Assembly: GCA_027919835.1 (NCBI GenBank)
Contig: JANVFP010000019.1
Coordinates: 992,001-1,056,000 of the forward strand
Length of the DNA: 64,000 nt
Origin: Lentinula raphanica
Lineage: Eukaryota > Basidiomycota > Agaricomycetes > Agaricales > Omphalotaceae
Direction of reading: 5' to 3'
A program made the position numbers and the translations under genes. Of this stretch, positions 1-10,954 are shown piece after piece (position 1 is the first letter of the stretch; the number at the start of each line of letters is the position of its first letter). Below the pieces are notes generated by a model. That model saw only the letters and a program-made list of their open reading frames with translations. It was not told the origin of the DNA and did no database searches.

Positions 1-3000
1 TGCCATCTACTACACAAAACAGACGATCACTTGGTCAACAAAGACGTCGAGCCCGAGAAAGACTAGAAAGATCCCGGACATTACAGTCAGGTATGTCGGC
101 TACTGAAAACTTTCTATCTTCAATTGCTGAATCATTGTAGGGCCTACGAATGTTGCCATTGCTGCTCAGACTCCTCCCTTGATGCAACCCTCTCAGGAAC
201 GTTCCTGCCGGTTCTCTTCAACTTCCAGTGACGGACCTAACGGTATGTTATATCCTAATCATTGTCATCTTTCTCTTACTCCATTTCCTCAGTAAGTCAA
301 GGCGGAACTGCTTCTGGCTTCAATCCTGACTATACTCCCTTTGCCCGTACATCTGGTTCTATCGGCGCAGCCCGTAAACCCTACCATGAACCAATCGAAC
401 GACATGATCTCGGGAGAATGGAATATCTTTGTCAATCCTGCAAGGCTCTTCATTGGCTCAACGAAAGAATAGCTGGGTCGAGTAAATCATCTCCTCAGTT
501 TGGCATGTGCTGCAAGCATGGCGAAGTTCAAATTCCTCTGCTTCAGGCACCTCCCGAGTATCTCCAAATCCTCTTAACCTCTCAGGATTACCAGGCCAAA
601 GAATTTCGTGAAAATATTTCCCAGTATAACTCAGCGTTGGCTTTTACATCCATGGGTGTTTCAACTGATGATTCAGTCAACCACCATGGGCGTGGACCTC
701 CTGTCTTTAGAATTCACGGAGAGCTTAAACATTGGTCTGGTGCCTTGCTCCCCAGGGAAGGATCAGCTCCAGCTTATGCTCAGCTCTACATTCTGGATCC
801 TCATAGCGCTCTCAACTATCGAATGCAGCGGAATAGTAACCTGAACCGGGAAACTATGGAGGGTTTACAGAATTTGATACGGGCTATTAATCCATACTCC
901 TCTATTTATCGCCATGCATACGAAATTCTACAGCAATATCCCAACGTTCCTGATTTCTCGATTTCCCTACGAGTCATGCCTGGACAAGACCGTCGACGAT
1001 ATAATCTTCCAACTGCTGACGAAGTCGCTGCCATTATTCCTGGCGATGGGACCCAAGTCGTTGACCATCGTGATATAGTTCTACGTATCCGTGCAGAGGA
1101 AGGCGGCGGTTTACAACGTGTCAACGATGGTCATGCTGCATATGCCCCCCTTCACTATGTTCTTTTGTTTCCTCGAGGAGAGCCTGGGTGGCATTGGGAT
1201 CTCAAACTATATCAGCCACACAAGCCAAATCCAGGACGACTATCTCAAACACGATATGCTGCCTTTCGTCTTCAATATAGAGCAGATGAATTCTCGACTA
1301 TTTTGCGTGGAGGGAGACTTCTCCAGCGTTACGCCGTTGATCTATGGGCAAGCGCTGATCAGAATAGGTTGTCTTACTTGCGTCAGAACCAAACGAAGTT
1401 GAGAGCAGACCTATATCAAGGTATTGAGGACGCTCTTAACCAAGACGTGGATCTTGCCAATATTGGCCAACGTGTTATCCTTCCGTCCTCCTACATCGGT
1501 GGTCCTAGACACATGTATCAAAGGTTTCAAGATGCCATGGCTCTTGCACGATTCTTCAAAAAGGTTGACCTCTTTATTACCATGACAGCAAATCCAGCCT
1601 GGCAAGAAATTCAGCGAGAACTCCTCCCAGGACAATCAGCTGTAGATCGGCCCGACCTGGTGAGCAGGGTATTTCGACTTAAGAGAGATGCTCTGTTGGC
1701 CGATATCAAGAAGGGGTCTATCCTAGGTCCTATTTCCGGCTACGTCTATACTATAGAATTCCAAAAACGTGGTCTTCCTCACATGCATCTTCTAATCTTC
1801 CTGCGTCGCGAGTACAAGTTACGGAGTCCACGCGATGTAGATTCAGTCATTCGAGCATATTGGCCTGATCCCGACAAAGAACCAGAGCTCTTCAGTGTTG
1901 TCAGAAGATGTATGATTCATGGGCCATGTGGAGCTGAGAACCCTTTGTCGCCCTGCATGGAAAATGGAAAATGCACTAAAGGCTTTCCTAAGCCTTTCTG
2001 TTCCTCTACAACCATGAACGAGGAAGGATATCCGCACTATTTCCGTCCTGACGATGGGAGAGAGTATGAAATTACAGGTGGTCGCAAAGTTGGGAACTGC
2101 TGGATCGTTCCCTATAATCCATATCTCTCCGTGCGCTATGATTGTCACATTAATGTCGAATGTGCCGCTTCCTTCAAGACTGTCAAATACTCTGTCAAAT
2201 ATATCCATAAAGGTCCTGATCGTGGTACGCTCACTTTGGAAGAGTTAGATGAAATCAAACAGTTCATTGAAGGACGCTACATTTCGGCTTCTGAAGCCAT
2301 ATGGCGTATATTCCACTTCGACGTTCACAATCAAGAGCCAAATATTGTTCGCCTGCCAGTTCATCTTCCTGGACAACATCTAATACGATTCGATCCCGAA
2401 GAACATCCGGATAGTCTTCGAGAACGTATCGCTCAGGAGCAAAGTGTTTTGACAGCTTACTTCAAGGCAAACGCTGATCCAGAGCTTGGTATAGTCGCAA
2501 AAAACTATACATACCAGGAATTTCCACAACATTTTGTGCTCCAAGATAAGAAGTGGAAGGTTCGCCAACAAGGCTTTGCAATTGGACGCATGAGCTATGT
2601 ACCTCCTACTGCAGGTAAATAGTTCACCTACTATGAATTGTTTCGTAAACTTAAGTCATCTCTTCGCAAATTACAGGAGAACGATTTTATCTTCGTACCT
2701 TGCTAACAGTTGCGAAAGGTCCCACTAGCTGGAATGATCTGCTTACCTACCACCACCGGACCTACTCGAGTTTTCATGATGTTTGCCTTGCGAGAGGGTT
2801 GTTGGAGAATGACGGTGAATGGAGCCAGGCTCTGGAAGAAGGCGCTTTCATGCAAACAGGCCATGCTTTACGCCAGATGTTTGCTATGCTTCTTCTGTTT
2901 TGTAATCCTCAAAGTCCCGTAGATCTGTGGAACAGATTCCGAGACTCTATATGTGACGATCTTGAATACCGCCTTCGAGTAATGGGTCGTACTAATATTT

Positions 3001-4607
3001 CCACCAACGATGTGTACGACTATGGGCTACACCTTCTTGACTGTATCTTGCAAGAGTCAGGCCACTTCCTCGAGGAGTTCTCTGGCATGCCCTTGCCTTT
3101 ACAGAATTGGTCAGCTCAAACAGGAAATACCTTCATCGCTGAGCAGTTGGATTATCACCTAGACTGTGAAAGGGAAAACGCCAGTCGCAATGTACATCTA
3201 ATGAATCAAGAGCAAAAAACTGCTTTTGATGAAGTCATGCAATCAATCGAAGAAGGGAAGGGAGGTCTATACTTCTTGAGTGGCCCGGGAGGTACAGGAA
3301 AAACATTCGTCTACAGAACGCTTTGTCACGCTATTCGCGCTAATGGGTGGATAGTTCTCTGTGTTGCTTCTACCGGCATTGCTGCGCTTCTACTTCCTGG
3401 TGGCCGGACTGCACACTCAATGTTCAAGATTCCTGTAGAAGGCTTATCTGGGGAATCTCTCTGCAGCATTCCAAAGCAAAGTCCCCGCGCTGAGCTCCTT
3501 CGAAATACTCGCGCAATCATTTGGGATGAAAGTCCAATGCAAAACCGGCTTGCATTCGAAGCATTAGATCGTACATGCCAAGATATATGTAACAACTCTC
3601 TTCCCTTTGGAGGCATCACAGTTCTATTCGGCGGTGATTTTCAGCAGATTCTTCCTGTCATTCCAAAAGGATCACAGGAAGATATCGTTTCGGCATCTTT
3701 AAAAAGGTCCTATCTCTGGCGCCTCATTACTGTTCTCAAGTTAACACAGAACATGCGCCTGGAATCAGATGGTATACATGCTGAGAGAGATTTTGCTTCA
3801 TGGCTACTTGATATCGGACAAGGTCGAGGTCTCACTAGAGAGGACAACACCATTGCCTTGCTTCATGGTATGCAAGTCCTTTCAGAGGAAGCTCTGATCG
3901 ATGCAATATATCCAGGAATCACATCTCTTCCGACTGTTCCTTCTCCAGAATTCTTTCTCGAAAGGGCCATCCTTGCACCCCGGAATACTGATGTTGATTC
4001 AATCAATCAGTATCTATTAGACCGCTTATATGGAGAAGAGCTCTCTTTCATGAGTGCTGACTCTATGATTATAGAGAAAGGCGCTGATGGTGTTGATGAA
4101 AATCCTATTCCTTCAGAGGTCCTGCGCTCATTCGATGCATCTGGTCTTCCTCCAGGAGAACTGCGCTTAAAACTTGGATGTCCTCTTATACTCCTGCGGA
4201 ACCTAGCTCCTGCTCGCGGCCTGTGTAACGGTACACGTATGGTCTTGGTTCGTGCCTCGGACCGTGTATTAGAGGTGAAGATAATTGGCGGTGACCATCA
4301 CAATGAGTTAGCACTTATACCAAGGATAACTCTTATTCCTTCTGCCAAAAATGCAGAGTTCACATTTACTCTGAAGCGACGACAATTTCCCGTTCGTCTT
4401 GCATTTGCCATGACTATCAATAAATCTCAAGGTCAATCGCTAAAATATGTTGGTATAGATCTTCGTATCCCAGTATTTACTCATGGTCAACTATATGTAG
4501 CCTTTTCAAGAGCAACGTCAGGTAGTCGAGTAAAAGTATTACTACCAGGGAATGGACTGAACTCTCGAACAGCCAATATTGTATTTCCAGAAATCTTAAT
4601 AGATTAG
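1..4607 (+). CDS. Helitron Rep-helicase (RepHel), 5' partial
   Basis: Transposase of the Helitron, nicking and unwinding DNA for rolling-circle transposition. Proposed exons are <1-90, 141-242, 293-2614 and 2677-4607; the last join gives TAGERFYLRTLLTV, a typical Helitron sequence. The apparent ATG at 262 lies inside an intron and is not the start. The N-terminal part has a Cys-rich segment (CQSC, then HW, then CCKHGEV). The Rep domain shows the two-His motif GLPHMHLLIF and the two-Tyr motif KYSVKYIHK. The second half is a PIF1-type SF1B helicase with Walker A GPGGTGKT (coded near 3283), Walker B IIWDES, and the C-terminal motifs INKSQGQSL and YVAFSRA. All catalytic motifs are present and exons 3 and 4 are open. 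The upstream exons coding the true start are missing from the window. Confidence 0.93.
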
Positions 4608-4726
4608 TAGATATCCTATCGCACATAATACTACCTCAAATTTGCTTCATATTAGATTTTACAAATGCCCTCGCCTGGGTTCGACATTGAAACTGGCAGG
4701 ACGTGGAACTCTGTATCATCCTATCT

Positions 4727-4786
4727 CAGAATGTGGGAGAACTTTCTTTGCCCTTGCAGAATGTGAGAGAACTTTCTTGGCTCTTC
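4727..4786 (+). repeat. Two-copy 30-bp tandem direct repeat
   Basis: Units 4727-4756 and 4757-4786 each begin CAGAATGTG and carry GAGAACTTTCTT, differing at a few positions. The repeat lies between the two Helitron genes, about 100 bp before the TATA box of the second. It could be a regulatory repeat or a slippage product. The reading frame of the second gene stays open back through it, but no ATG or splice signal requires it to be coding. Confidence 0.75.
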
Positions 4787-4882
4787 CGCAAACTTTCTGT
4801 AAGCTCTTGCAAGGATGTTCTAGAATATACCACTCTGTATATGTTCTGAAGTATTCCTATCTACGTCATCAATACTCTCAGC

Positions 4883-4890
4883 TATATAAT
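4883..4890 (+). promoter_or_regulatory. TATA box of the second Helitron gene
   Basis: TATATAAT lies about 95 bp before the ATG at 4984. It sits between the Rep-helicase stop and that ATG, so the second gene probably has its own promoter. It also argues against starting translation further upstream in the same open frame. Confidence 0.5.
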
Positions 4891-4983
4891 GGGAGATGGC
4901 AAAATGGAAAACTGCAACTCCTTTCTTTCGATACTCCTTCAATACTCTCTCTCTCTCTCTTCATCTGGACCAACAACATCTTT

Positions 4984-6052
4984 ATGGCCAATACAGGCTG
5001 TGCAACCATCTCAGGCATTGCTGTTCTCGAAAACCCACGATATGAGAACAGTCAAACTCTTCTATTTGATGCACATTTCTTCTTCTATGATGAACCTACA
5101 TCAACCAATCTTCATCTCGCACTGCTACGTTATTTCAATGTCGATAATCTTTCCTTCGACTCTGAGGAACCAATCAGGTGTTTTGTTGTTGCTAATGTGA
5201 GTTCAGTATTTCTCTTTGACGATTCTTGATCACTGATTGTTGATATTGCATCACAAACATCAAGGTTGCTCGGATGGAAACTATATGTGAGCCAGCAAAA
5301 TTAAGTACTGGCTTAGAATGCTCAGATTATGTTTTTGTTGGCGACATTGTTCAAGTAAGTACTGTGATATGTTGATTTTCGATCTCAATTCTCAGCTATC
5401 AATATTAGATTATCCCTGTCGAAGGGGTGGACCCAAAACAACGTCCTTTTCTCACTGTTTGTGGTGTTGTTACATCATATGACCGGAATGCAAAGAACAA
5501 AAAAATCGAAGTAGCACCTTCAGTCTTTAGCTACGTATTATTGCCCAAGAAACATAAAGACCAACAAGTTCTGGCCTCGAACTCCAGCTCAGCTCAACCT
5601 GGCTCAGCAATATTCCCAGTTGGATATGTTGTTCCTGATACCAGCCGATGGGCTGGAGATAGAGTTCCGAAGGTCTCAGTTGGTACTTATGTATGCTTGG
5701 AAGGATTCCTCCACATGGTTCATCGTGACACCAGTAATGGTATGGTCACTGCTTTTGATGCCGAGCTGGACAGGGTTACTTTTATGGGTCGTGCATATGC
5801 ACCAACAATTGCTCGCAAGTCTCTTCCTATTCCCTCGGGTGTGTTTGTTGAAGTTTATTGAAAAGTTGGCTGCCCATACTAACACCAGCTTCAACAGGTA
5901 TAAGCCCTTCTACTCCTGCAAACAAGCGAATGCGCTTTAGCTATACTGACAGCACTCCATCTCCATTGACTGGTAAACGGAAGTCAAGCAATCATCAGAA
6001 CGATAGCAATCATCAGAACGATATATTCTCTGAACCTCCGTCATCCCCATGA
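4984..6052 (+). CDS. Helitron-borne accessory protein, possible OB fold (295 aa)
   Basis: Four exons, 4984-5196, 5265-5354, 5409-5838 and 5898-6052, join with clean GT-AG introns and exact phase to give 295 residues. I recognise no named family. The middle (VFVGDIVQII, then LTVCGVVTSYDR, then TYVCLEGFLHMVHRD) alternates short hydrophobic strands with polar turns in a way that resembles an OB fold. The tail is low-complexity and basic (NKRMRF, GKRKSS, a repeated NHQND) and could be nuclear-targeting. It is inside the element, between the helicase and the 3' hairpin, so it moves with it. By analogy with RPA-like genes of plant Helitrons it could bind single-stranded DNA, but that is inference. 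A captured host gene is the alternative. Confidence 0.75.
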
Positions 6053-6160
6053 GGCGGCGTCCAGCTTTTGACTTCACTATTAATGTTATTTGTATATATA
6101 ATATATATATCATGGTCAATGGTTATAAGCACCAGTTCAAGTTGTTGTTTCTCAAAAGAT

Positions 6161-6190
6161 GTGACCGTGCATAGCACGGGTCACTGCTAG
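6161..6190 (+). other. Helitron 3' terminus: hairpin plus CTAG
   Basis: GTGACCGTGC, a three-base ATA loop, and GCACGGGTCAC form a roughly 10-bp stem with one bulged G. The CTAG end follows at 6187-6190. This is the termination signal of rolling-circle transposition in Helitrons. The base after it is T. Confidence 0.85.
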
Positions 6191-7382
6191 TATATACTAA
6201 ATCAAAGATGAGTCAGAGGGGGAAAGAATGGAATGAACCCGTGAACGATAGATTCTGCGGAGAAAAACTCAAAGTTGTCATGGATGGATCCGTCTTAATG
6301 ATGACCCGCGGTACTAAACGATACCAAATTTGTTCAAACCTATCCTTGCGGTTCCTGGAAATCAGAAAGCATGGCGGTCAAAAATCTGATCTTGACACTA
6401 CGCCCAAAATAAGGATCTCCAGCAGACACGAGCTGAAAGTTGAAGTTTGAACAGCACACTTTCTCTGAAAATTCTCAAGATTGTAACGTGGCAGCGGTAG
6501 ACCCGGAAGCCTCCAAGACTGTCAGCGTATTTTCTGTACATGAAGACTTTCTGTTCGTCAAGTCGAGACGACGGATATTCGTAGCTCTTGCTTCTCCAAT
6601 AGATTTCCTGGGACGACCTGAGGAGAGATAGACTTTTCAAAGCCCATATGGAGATAACGTGAGACCCACAGTACATAATGAGAGGTTTGAAAGGTTCGTC
6701 TTGTCTCAATACCTAGTCGAAGGTCAGATGGATACAAAATTTACTCTCCGTTTCCGTAGGATGATTTCATTACAGGACTTGAGCGACTCGTTTCCTGCTA
6801 TGGTAATTCCCCAGTATCATCCATGAGGAAGGGTATTCCGGGAATCCGTAGAACATTATCAGGGTGAGAGTATTCCAGGAATATCATTATGAAGGCACCT
6901 ATCTTTGGGCGATAGAGGAGGCTTAATTGCGTTGGGAATAACAAGTCCCTTGGACACACTCCTTTTGTACGGCTGCTGATGTCTGGATTCCAATGTAGAA
7001 TCCAGCGGCCAGTTATAACACTATGCTGTCATAGCTCAACCCTGAATCAAGGTCAGAGTGTGAAAGGGTCCTTGGATTCAAAGATGTGTACAGTTAGTTG
7101 TAAAGACAGTTCCGGCCAGACCAAGATTCGAGCCTCCAAGCTTGAAGCACGAATTTCGCAAGGAGTTCTACGAGATATGAACAGGAGACTCGATTCTATC
7201 GATTGCGAAGGTTGCATCCGGAAGACGAAAAGTCGCAGTTTGCGGTCGAGCAGAAGGATGCGTGTAGGGACTCGTTCGAGAGCTCTGAGGTCTGTTGAGT
7301 GTCATCGGCTGGGCAGCTGCGTAGAGAGATAATCATTTGATGAGAAAGATCCGTGATTGGAAGAGGTACCGTACGGCTTTCT
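6191..7382. other. Host sequence after the Helitron, no gene found
   Basis: About 1.2 kb of flanking DNA. Short ORFs on both strands have no recognisable motif, splice structure or codon pattern. An imperfect pair of GTATTCC-GGAAT segments occurs near 6833 and 6868. I see nothing else. Confidence 0.4.
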
Positions 7383-8367
7383 TCATCGATGCGAATCGTT
7401 TCTCCTCCGCGTGCTGTGGTCATCCCATCTACGATCGCGAAGACGATGGGCTTCCTCGACGTCCCTCCTGTTATACATGTCTCCATATTCTGACGAGTCA
7501 TCTCCTCCACGAACTGTGCTAGGAGTCTCGCTTCCCCTCATCTCTCTCTTCTTCCTTCGAATTAATGCCAGAGCGCGCTCTCTTTCCGATGACTCCCGAG
7601 AAAGACGTGCGCTAACTTCTGGTGCTAACGAAGAGGACTTCGGAGATCGTGGGCGTGCAAATTTGGCTTTGGAAGATTGGGTAGATGTAGAAGCCAGTTG
7701 GTGTTTTATGGAAGTTAAAGGGTCATGAATAGATTTGCGAGCAGTATCCCGTTTCCTGTTCGGTCATTTCAGCCAGGACATAGATATTTGGGAAGAATGG
7801 GCATTCTAACCTCTTATCATCGTTTTCTTCCTCTTTGTGATTAGAGCTTCCAGAATACCACGGATTTAAGTCTTTGACGGAAGGAGCTAAAGCGATTCCC
7901 TTGTCTGTCTCTGCTGGTAAAGCCTTCTTCGATGCTTTTGCGGCTGCAACTATCGCATTCTATGAGGCGAATGAGTCTACTAGATCGACTGTGGTTGTGG
8001 TATGGTCACTGACCTGTTCTAAATCTTCGAAAAAATTGATATGGCCTCCTGAATTTGACAGAGATATTGTCGACGTTGTTGCTGATGACGTTGATGCAAG
8101 CTGGCGAAGTTCATCATCCACCCGTTTCTGACTAGAGCCAGAGCCAGACTTCTGACGCAAGAGATCTATACGAGCTTCAGAGTCCTAATGATCAATTATA
8201 CATGCTCGGCAGTGCAAAGAAATTATGCAGCTCACAGCCAATAACATTCTTCCTTCCTCTTTAGCTTCTTTCAGGCGGGCCTCTTCCTCATCGCGGCGAA
8301 CTCTTTCGATGTTATCCCTTCGATATGGATGGTAAGATTTGTGATGAGCGATGTTGAGTTTCCCCAT
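7383..8367 (-). CDS. CIR-N / LENG1-like nuclear protein (274 aa)
   Basis: Four exons on the minus strand (8367-8236, 8184-8014, 7959-7811, 7755-7383) join in exact frame to 274 residues. Residues 1-50 match the CBF1-interacting co-repressor N-terminal domain found in LENG1-type proteins: MGKLNIAHHKSYHPYRRDN, then RVRRDEEEA, then the ARIDLLR segment after the first intron. A conserved HINFFEDLEQ motif ends exon 2. The C-terminal third is rich in Arg, Lys and Ser (RERALALIRRKKREM) and ends RRRNDSHR. Family members are nuclear and linked to spliceosomal or co-repressor complexes; the exact role here is unknown. The gene is easy to miss because no single exon gives a long ORF. It lies 235 bp downstream of C2H2 gene A, same strand. 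Confidence 0.85.
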
Positions 8368-8601
8368 GATGGTATGACAAAAGATCAATGGAATGTCAGA
8401 TTCCCACGCTCACTCATGCATTCAGACTTCGCTATGAAGTTCCCAAAACCACCTTTGTTTTATCTACATTGCGACTAGAAATGAAATACTGATAATGATA
8501 CATCCATGCTAAAAATGTACAGTGAAAAGTCCCAATAATGTTGAATTGTGTGTACGATGATGAAGAGCTCCAATATGTACCTTATTTAAACAAAATAAAA
8601 A

Positions 8602-9814
8602 TCATGGATCAAATGGAGCATAAAGCTCAGCAAGCAAAGAGCCTGTGAAGGGTTTCGGAGGTGGAGGTGCGATCGGTCCAGTTGCAGGACTGACTGACCT
8701 CGAAGACCGTGATCGTTCCGACCAGTTGGAAGATGCCCTGGCTTTGGCAGCAACGAAATGCTCGTAACTACAGCCGAAAATGACTCTGAAATCGTTGTCT
8801 GAAATCATCACTGTTATCGAAGGATCCATCAATTGCATCCGTCGAATGAACGAGTCATATGAGGTGGGCAACAGACTGCAAGCGGATCCTCCAAATCCAC
8901 CTTGACTGAACATTTCCCAGAAATTTTGACCATCCACGTAGGAATCGGCGGTCAATACAGGTTCAACAGTTTGGTTCCCTTCCGAAAAGAAGAGAGAGAG
9001 GTCAAGAGCGTGAAGGGAGTTCGAAGGCTCAAGAGGAGGTGCACTGTCCACTGCGGGGAAGAGAGGACGCGGTCGAAGGATATCAAAACCTGAGTCGTTC
9101 AAAGGATTTGGCTCGCAGAAGAGATCAACGAAATCGGTCGAAGGACAGTCGAGGATACAAGGTTCGGAAATATCGTCTATCTCCGACGCAACAGATGGTT
9201 CAAGGTTCGAGAGTGGTAGGATTGGTGTCGGGAAGAGCTCTGGTGAATCGGAGGATGAACTTGACGACTCTTCGGATGACCCCAAAGGCGACTGAGATTG
9301 ATCCTGTTCCTGCTGCTTTCTGCTCACACGAGCCCTCCGTGGCTTGGGGACGTAGCCATGGATCCTTTTCCGATGACGAGTGAGCGAACCGGGATCGCAC
9401 GTCTTGAATTCACAACTCGGGCACACTTGAGATTTGTCTTGTATACTATGAGGAGTTGAGTAAAAGACTACAGCGTGAATTATAAGACACGGGACTTACT
9501 GTGTGCGATAATGCGTTTCAAAGTTAGATCTCTGGAAGGCTTCGAATGAACAGCCGTCCCATGTGCATTGATATTTCCTGAAATGGCGGGTGAGTGTGCG
9601 ATATAGGACATCACAGAAGCGGAAACCTACACTTCGGTCATTCCAGTCCCATGAGTGCGCATATGTCTGCGCATATCAGAGGGGCGCTGGAGGACGACGC
9701 CACACTGGCCACATCTGCAGGAGGACTCGTTGATAAGTTTCTGGAAGATAGATGTCAAAATCAAGATTGTATGAAAGGAACGGAATTGCTCACAGAGGTA
9801 CTTGCGCGAGGCAT
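8602..9814 (-). CDS. C2H2 zinc-finger regulator, paralogue A (350 aa)
   Basis: Exons 9814-9794, 9740-9631, 9577-9500 and 9445-8602 give 350 residues. The first exon codes only MPRASTS. Three fingers follow: one from CGQCGVVLQRPSDMRRHMRTH, one from CTWDGCSFEAF to ETHYRTH, and one from CPSCEFKTC to TRHRKRIH. Each of the first two fingers sits in its own exon or ends at an intron. A basic stretch (PKPRRARVSRK) follows, then a long Ser/Pro/acidic tail of about 230 residues, typical of a disordered activation or repression region. Paralogues with the same layout lie at 29918 and 43295. Probably a DNA-binding transcription factor in the nucleus; its targets are unknown. The start was chosen because all three paralogues share the MPR leader exon and splice phase. 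Confidence 0.88.
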
Positions 9815-9940
9815 CTTGTAGAGGTGGAATTACGTTCTGCAATTATCGAAAAAGGGAAAGTTTGCTAGGTGATGCTATCACAGATAAGGAGAGCGGCGCG
9901 GAAGGCTTCTTGATGATGGGACATTGTTAGATGGGCGGGC

Positions 9941-10001
9941 TTATAATGATGAGTTCGATTGGTGTGCGAAGTTCAAGTCGCTAGTCGGTTTTTACCTTTT
10001 A
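9941..10001 (-). promoter_or_regulatory. Conserved promoter module of C2H2 gene A
   Basis: Read on the minus strand: an AAAAGGTAAAAACCGACT block, then AACTTCGCACACCAATCGA (9973-9955), an 8-bp spacer, then TTATAA (9946-9941) about 127 bp before the ATG. The same order of blocks precedes genes B and C. The CCAAT core suggests a Hap/NF-Y site, and TTATAA is a TATA box. Confidence 0.7.
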
Positions 10002-10070
10002 TAGAGCGCGCACTCGAGTGGCACGCAAAAATCACCTTTGTAGGAAAGTCGACGGTCCAAGCACCAGCGC

Positions 10071-10090
10071 CAATGTCAACCGCTTAACGG
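10071..10090. promoter_or_regulatory. Far-upstream CCG-N5-CGG element of gene A
   Basis: CAATGTCAACCGCTTAACGG lies about 267 bp before the ATG and is repeated with one change before gene C (44931-44950). CCG(N5)CGG is the everted half-site layout used by many Zn2Cys6 factors. Gene B lacks a copy. Confidence 0.5.
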
Positions 10091-10449
10091 ACAAAAACAA
10101 TCCCTCAAAAGAGGGTTGTTATGTCTAGAAAAAAGCCTTTTAAGGAAAAAATAAAGACCTGTAGATGCTTTGTCAGTGAGTGGCAACGGCTAGGTAGAAG
10201 GAAACATGAGGCTTGCGCATGCCTTTCGTCCTGTGTCTGATACCGCCAACCATATGGGCTAAATTTGACCGATAATAATCAAAGTGTACGACGCTCAGAA
10301 ATCAGGACGCGTTCCTTCTGGAAAAGCACACTAACGGTCCAGTTTCAAAGAGGGATAGTGCATTCAGTGTGCTGGGGCCCTAGCTGACCCGGGGGTTTTA
10401 CAAGGAATTTTTCGTGAAGTCCACAGCCACAGACTCTCTTGTCTTTCGC

Positions 10450-10739
10450 TTAAATACCGAACCTCTGTGTAGAAAAGAACACGCAAGATTTGAAAAATGG
10501 AAAAGAAACGACGATGCTACCACGACCGCACTGCTGGAAGGAGGAAAGGTTCTTACCATTTTATGGTTTTGTGCATTCGATCGACTTGCTTCAAGTTCCA
10601 CTGGTCGCATTTTTCGTTCGGGCTTTTCGGATTCTTTATATCCTTGCAAGTTCTGCAGACATCGTTCGAGCGATTGTCTTCGGCGCAATTCCCTTCGCGA
10701 TGCCAATATGAGTTCTGGGATGGCTGCTTTCGAGAACAT
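10450..10739 (-). CDS. Possible small two-exon protein (65 aa), unrecognised
   Basis: Exon 10739-10557 is followed by a plausible intron (gtaaga to ctacacag) and a 15-nt terminal exon, 10464-10450, ending RFGI stop. The peptide begins MFSKAAIPELIL and is rich in Arg and Lys. It is divergent from the Kar5-like gene. No family is recognised. It could be one exon of a larger gene, or a chance ORF. Confidence 0.25.
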
Positions 10740-10954
10740 GATGATAGTTCACAAATGAGAAGCTCGATTCAATTTCAAGTACAGCCACTGATATGTACAA
10801 ACTTTAGCGCCTGTTCTACATAGCTTATTTTGACGCCCACCGGCGACTCAACTCAGAACCACCACCATGCACCCTTCCAATTTTGCTGCCATTCTACAGT
10901 GTCTATATGCTACTTCTTTTTCGCAAGCTATGTTTTCGAGCCATTTACACTCTG

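Larger units (their letters stand above)
1..6190 (+). mobile_element. Autonomous Helitron (5' end outside window)
   Basis: Rolling-circle DNA transposon. The window begins inside its main gene and contains two genes in the same direction, followed by a Helitron-type 3' end. That end is an imperfect hairpin (GTGACCGTGC / GCACGGGTCAC) followed two bases later by CTAG, which fits the family rule CTRR, with a T as the next host base as expected for insertion between A and T. There are no terminal inverted repeats and no target duplication, as is usual for Helitrons. No frameshift or stop is visible in the Rep-helicase exons, so the element may be young or active. The 5' TC end must lie upstream of base 1. 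Confidence 0.9.
9815..10449. other. Intergenic region holding the gene A promoter
   Basis: Apart from the gene A promoter blocks and the far-upstream element listed separately, I see only low-complexity stretches here and no gene. Confidence 0.4.

Noticed and set aside
262..2622. ATG at 262 as the start of the Helitron protein
   Set aside because: The ATG lies in an intron (243-292). An in-frame upstream exon reads into the same protein, and the stop region at 2622 is an intron that begins at 2615.
4946..4962. CT dinucleotide run as a regulatory or repeat feature
   Set aside because: Short pyrimidine runs before fungal start codons are common and this one is too short to call a microsatellite.
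7196..7510. 104-codon minus-strand ORF
   Set aside because: It overlaps exon 4 of the CIR-N/LENG1-like gene in a different frame.
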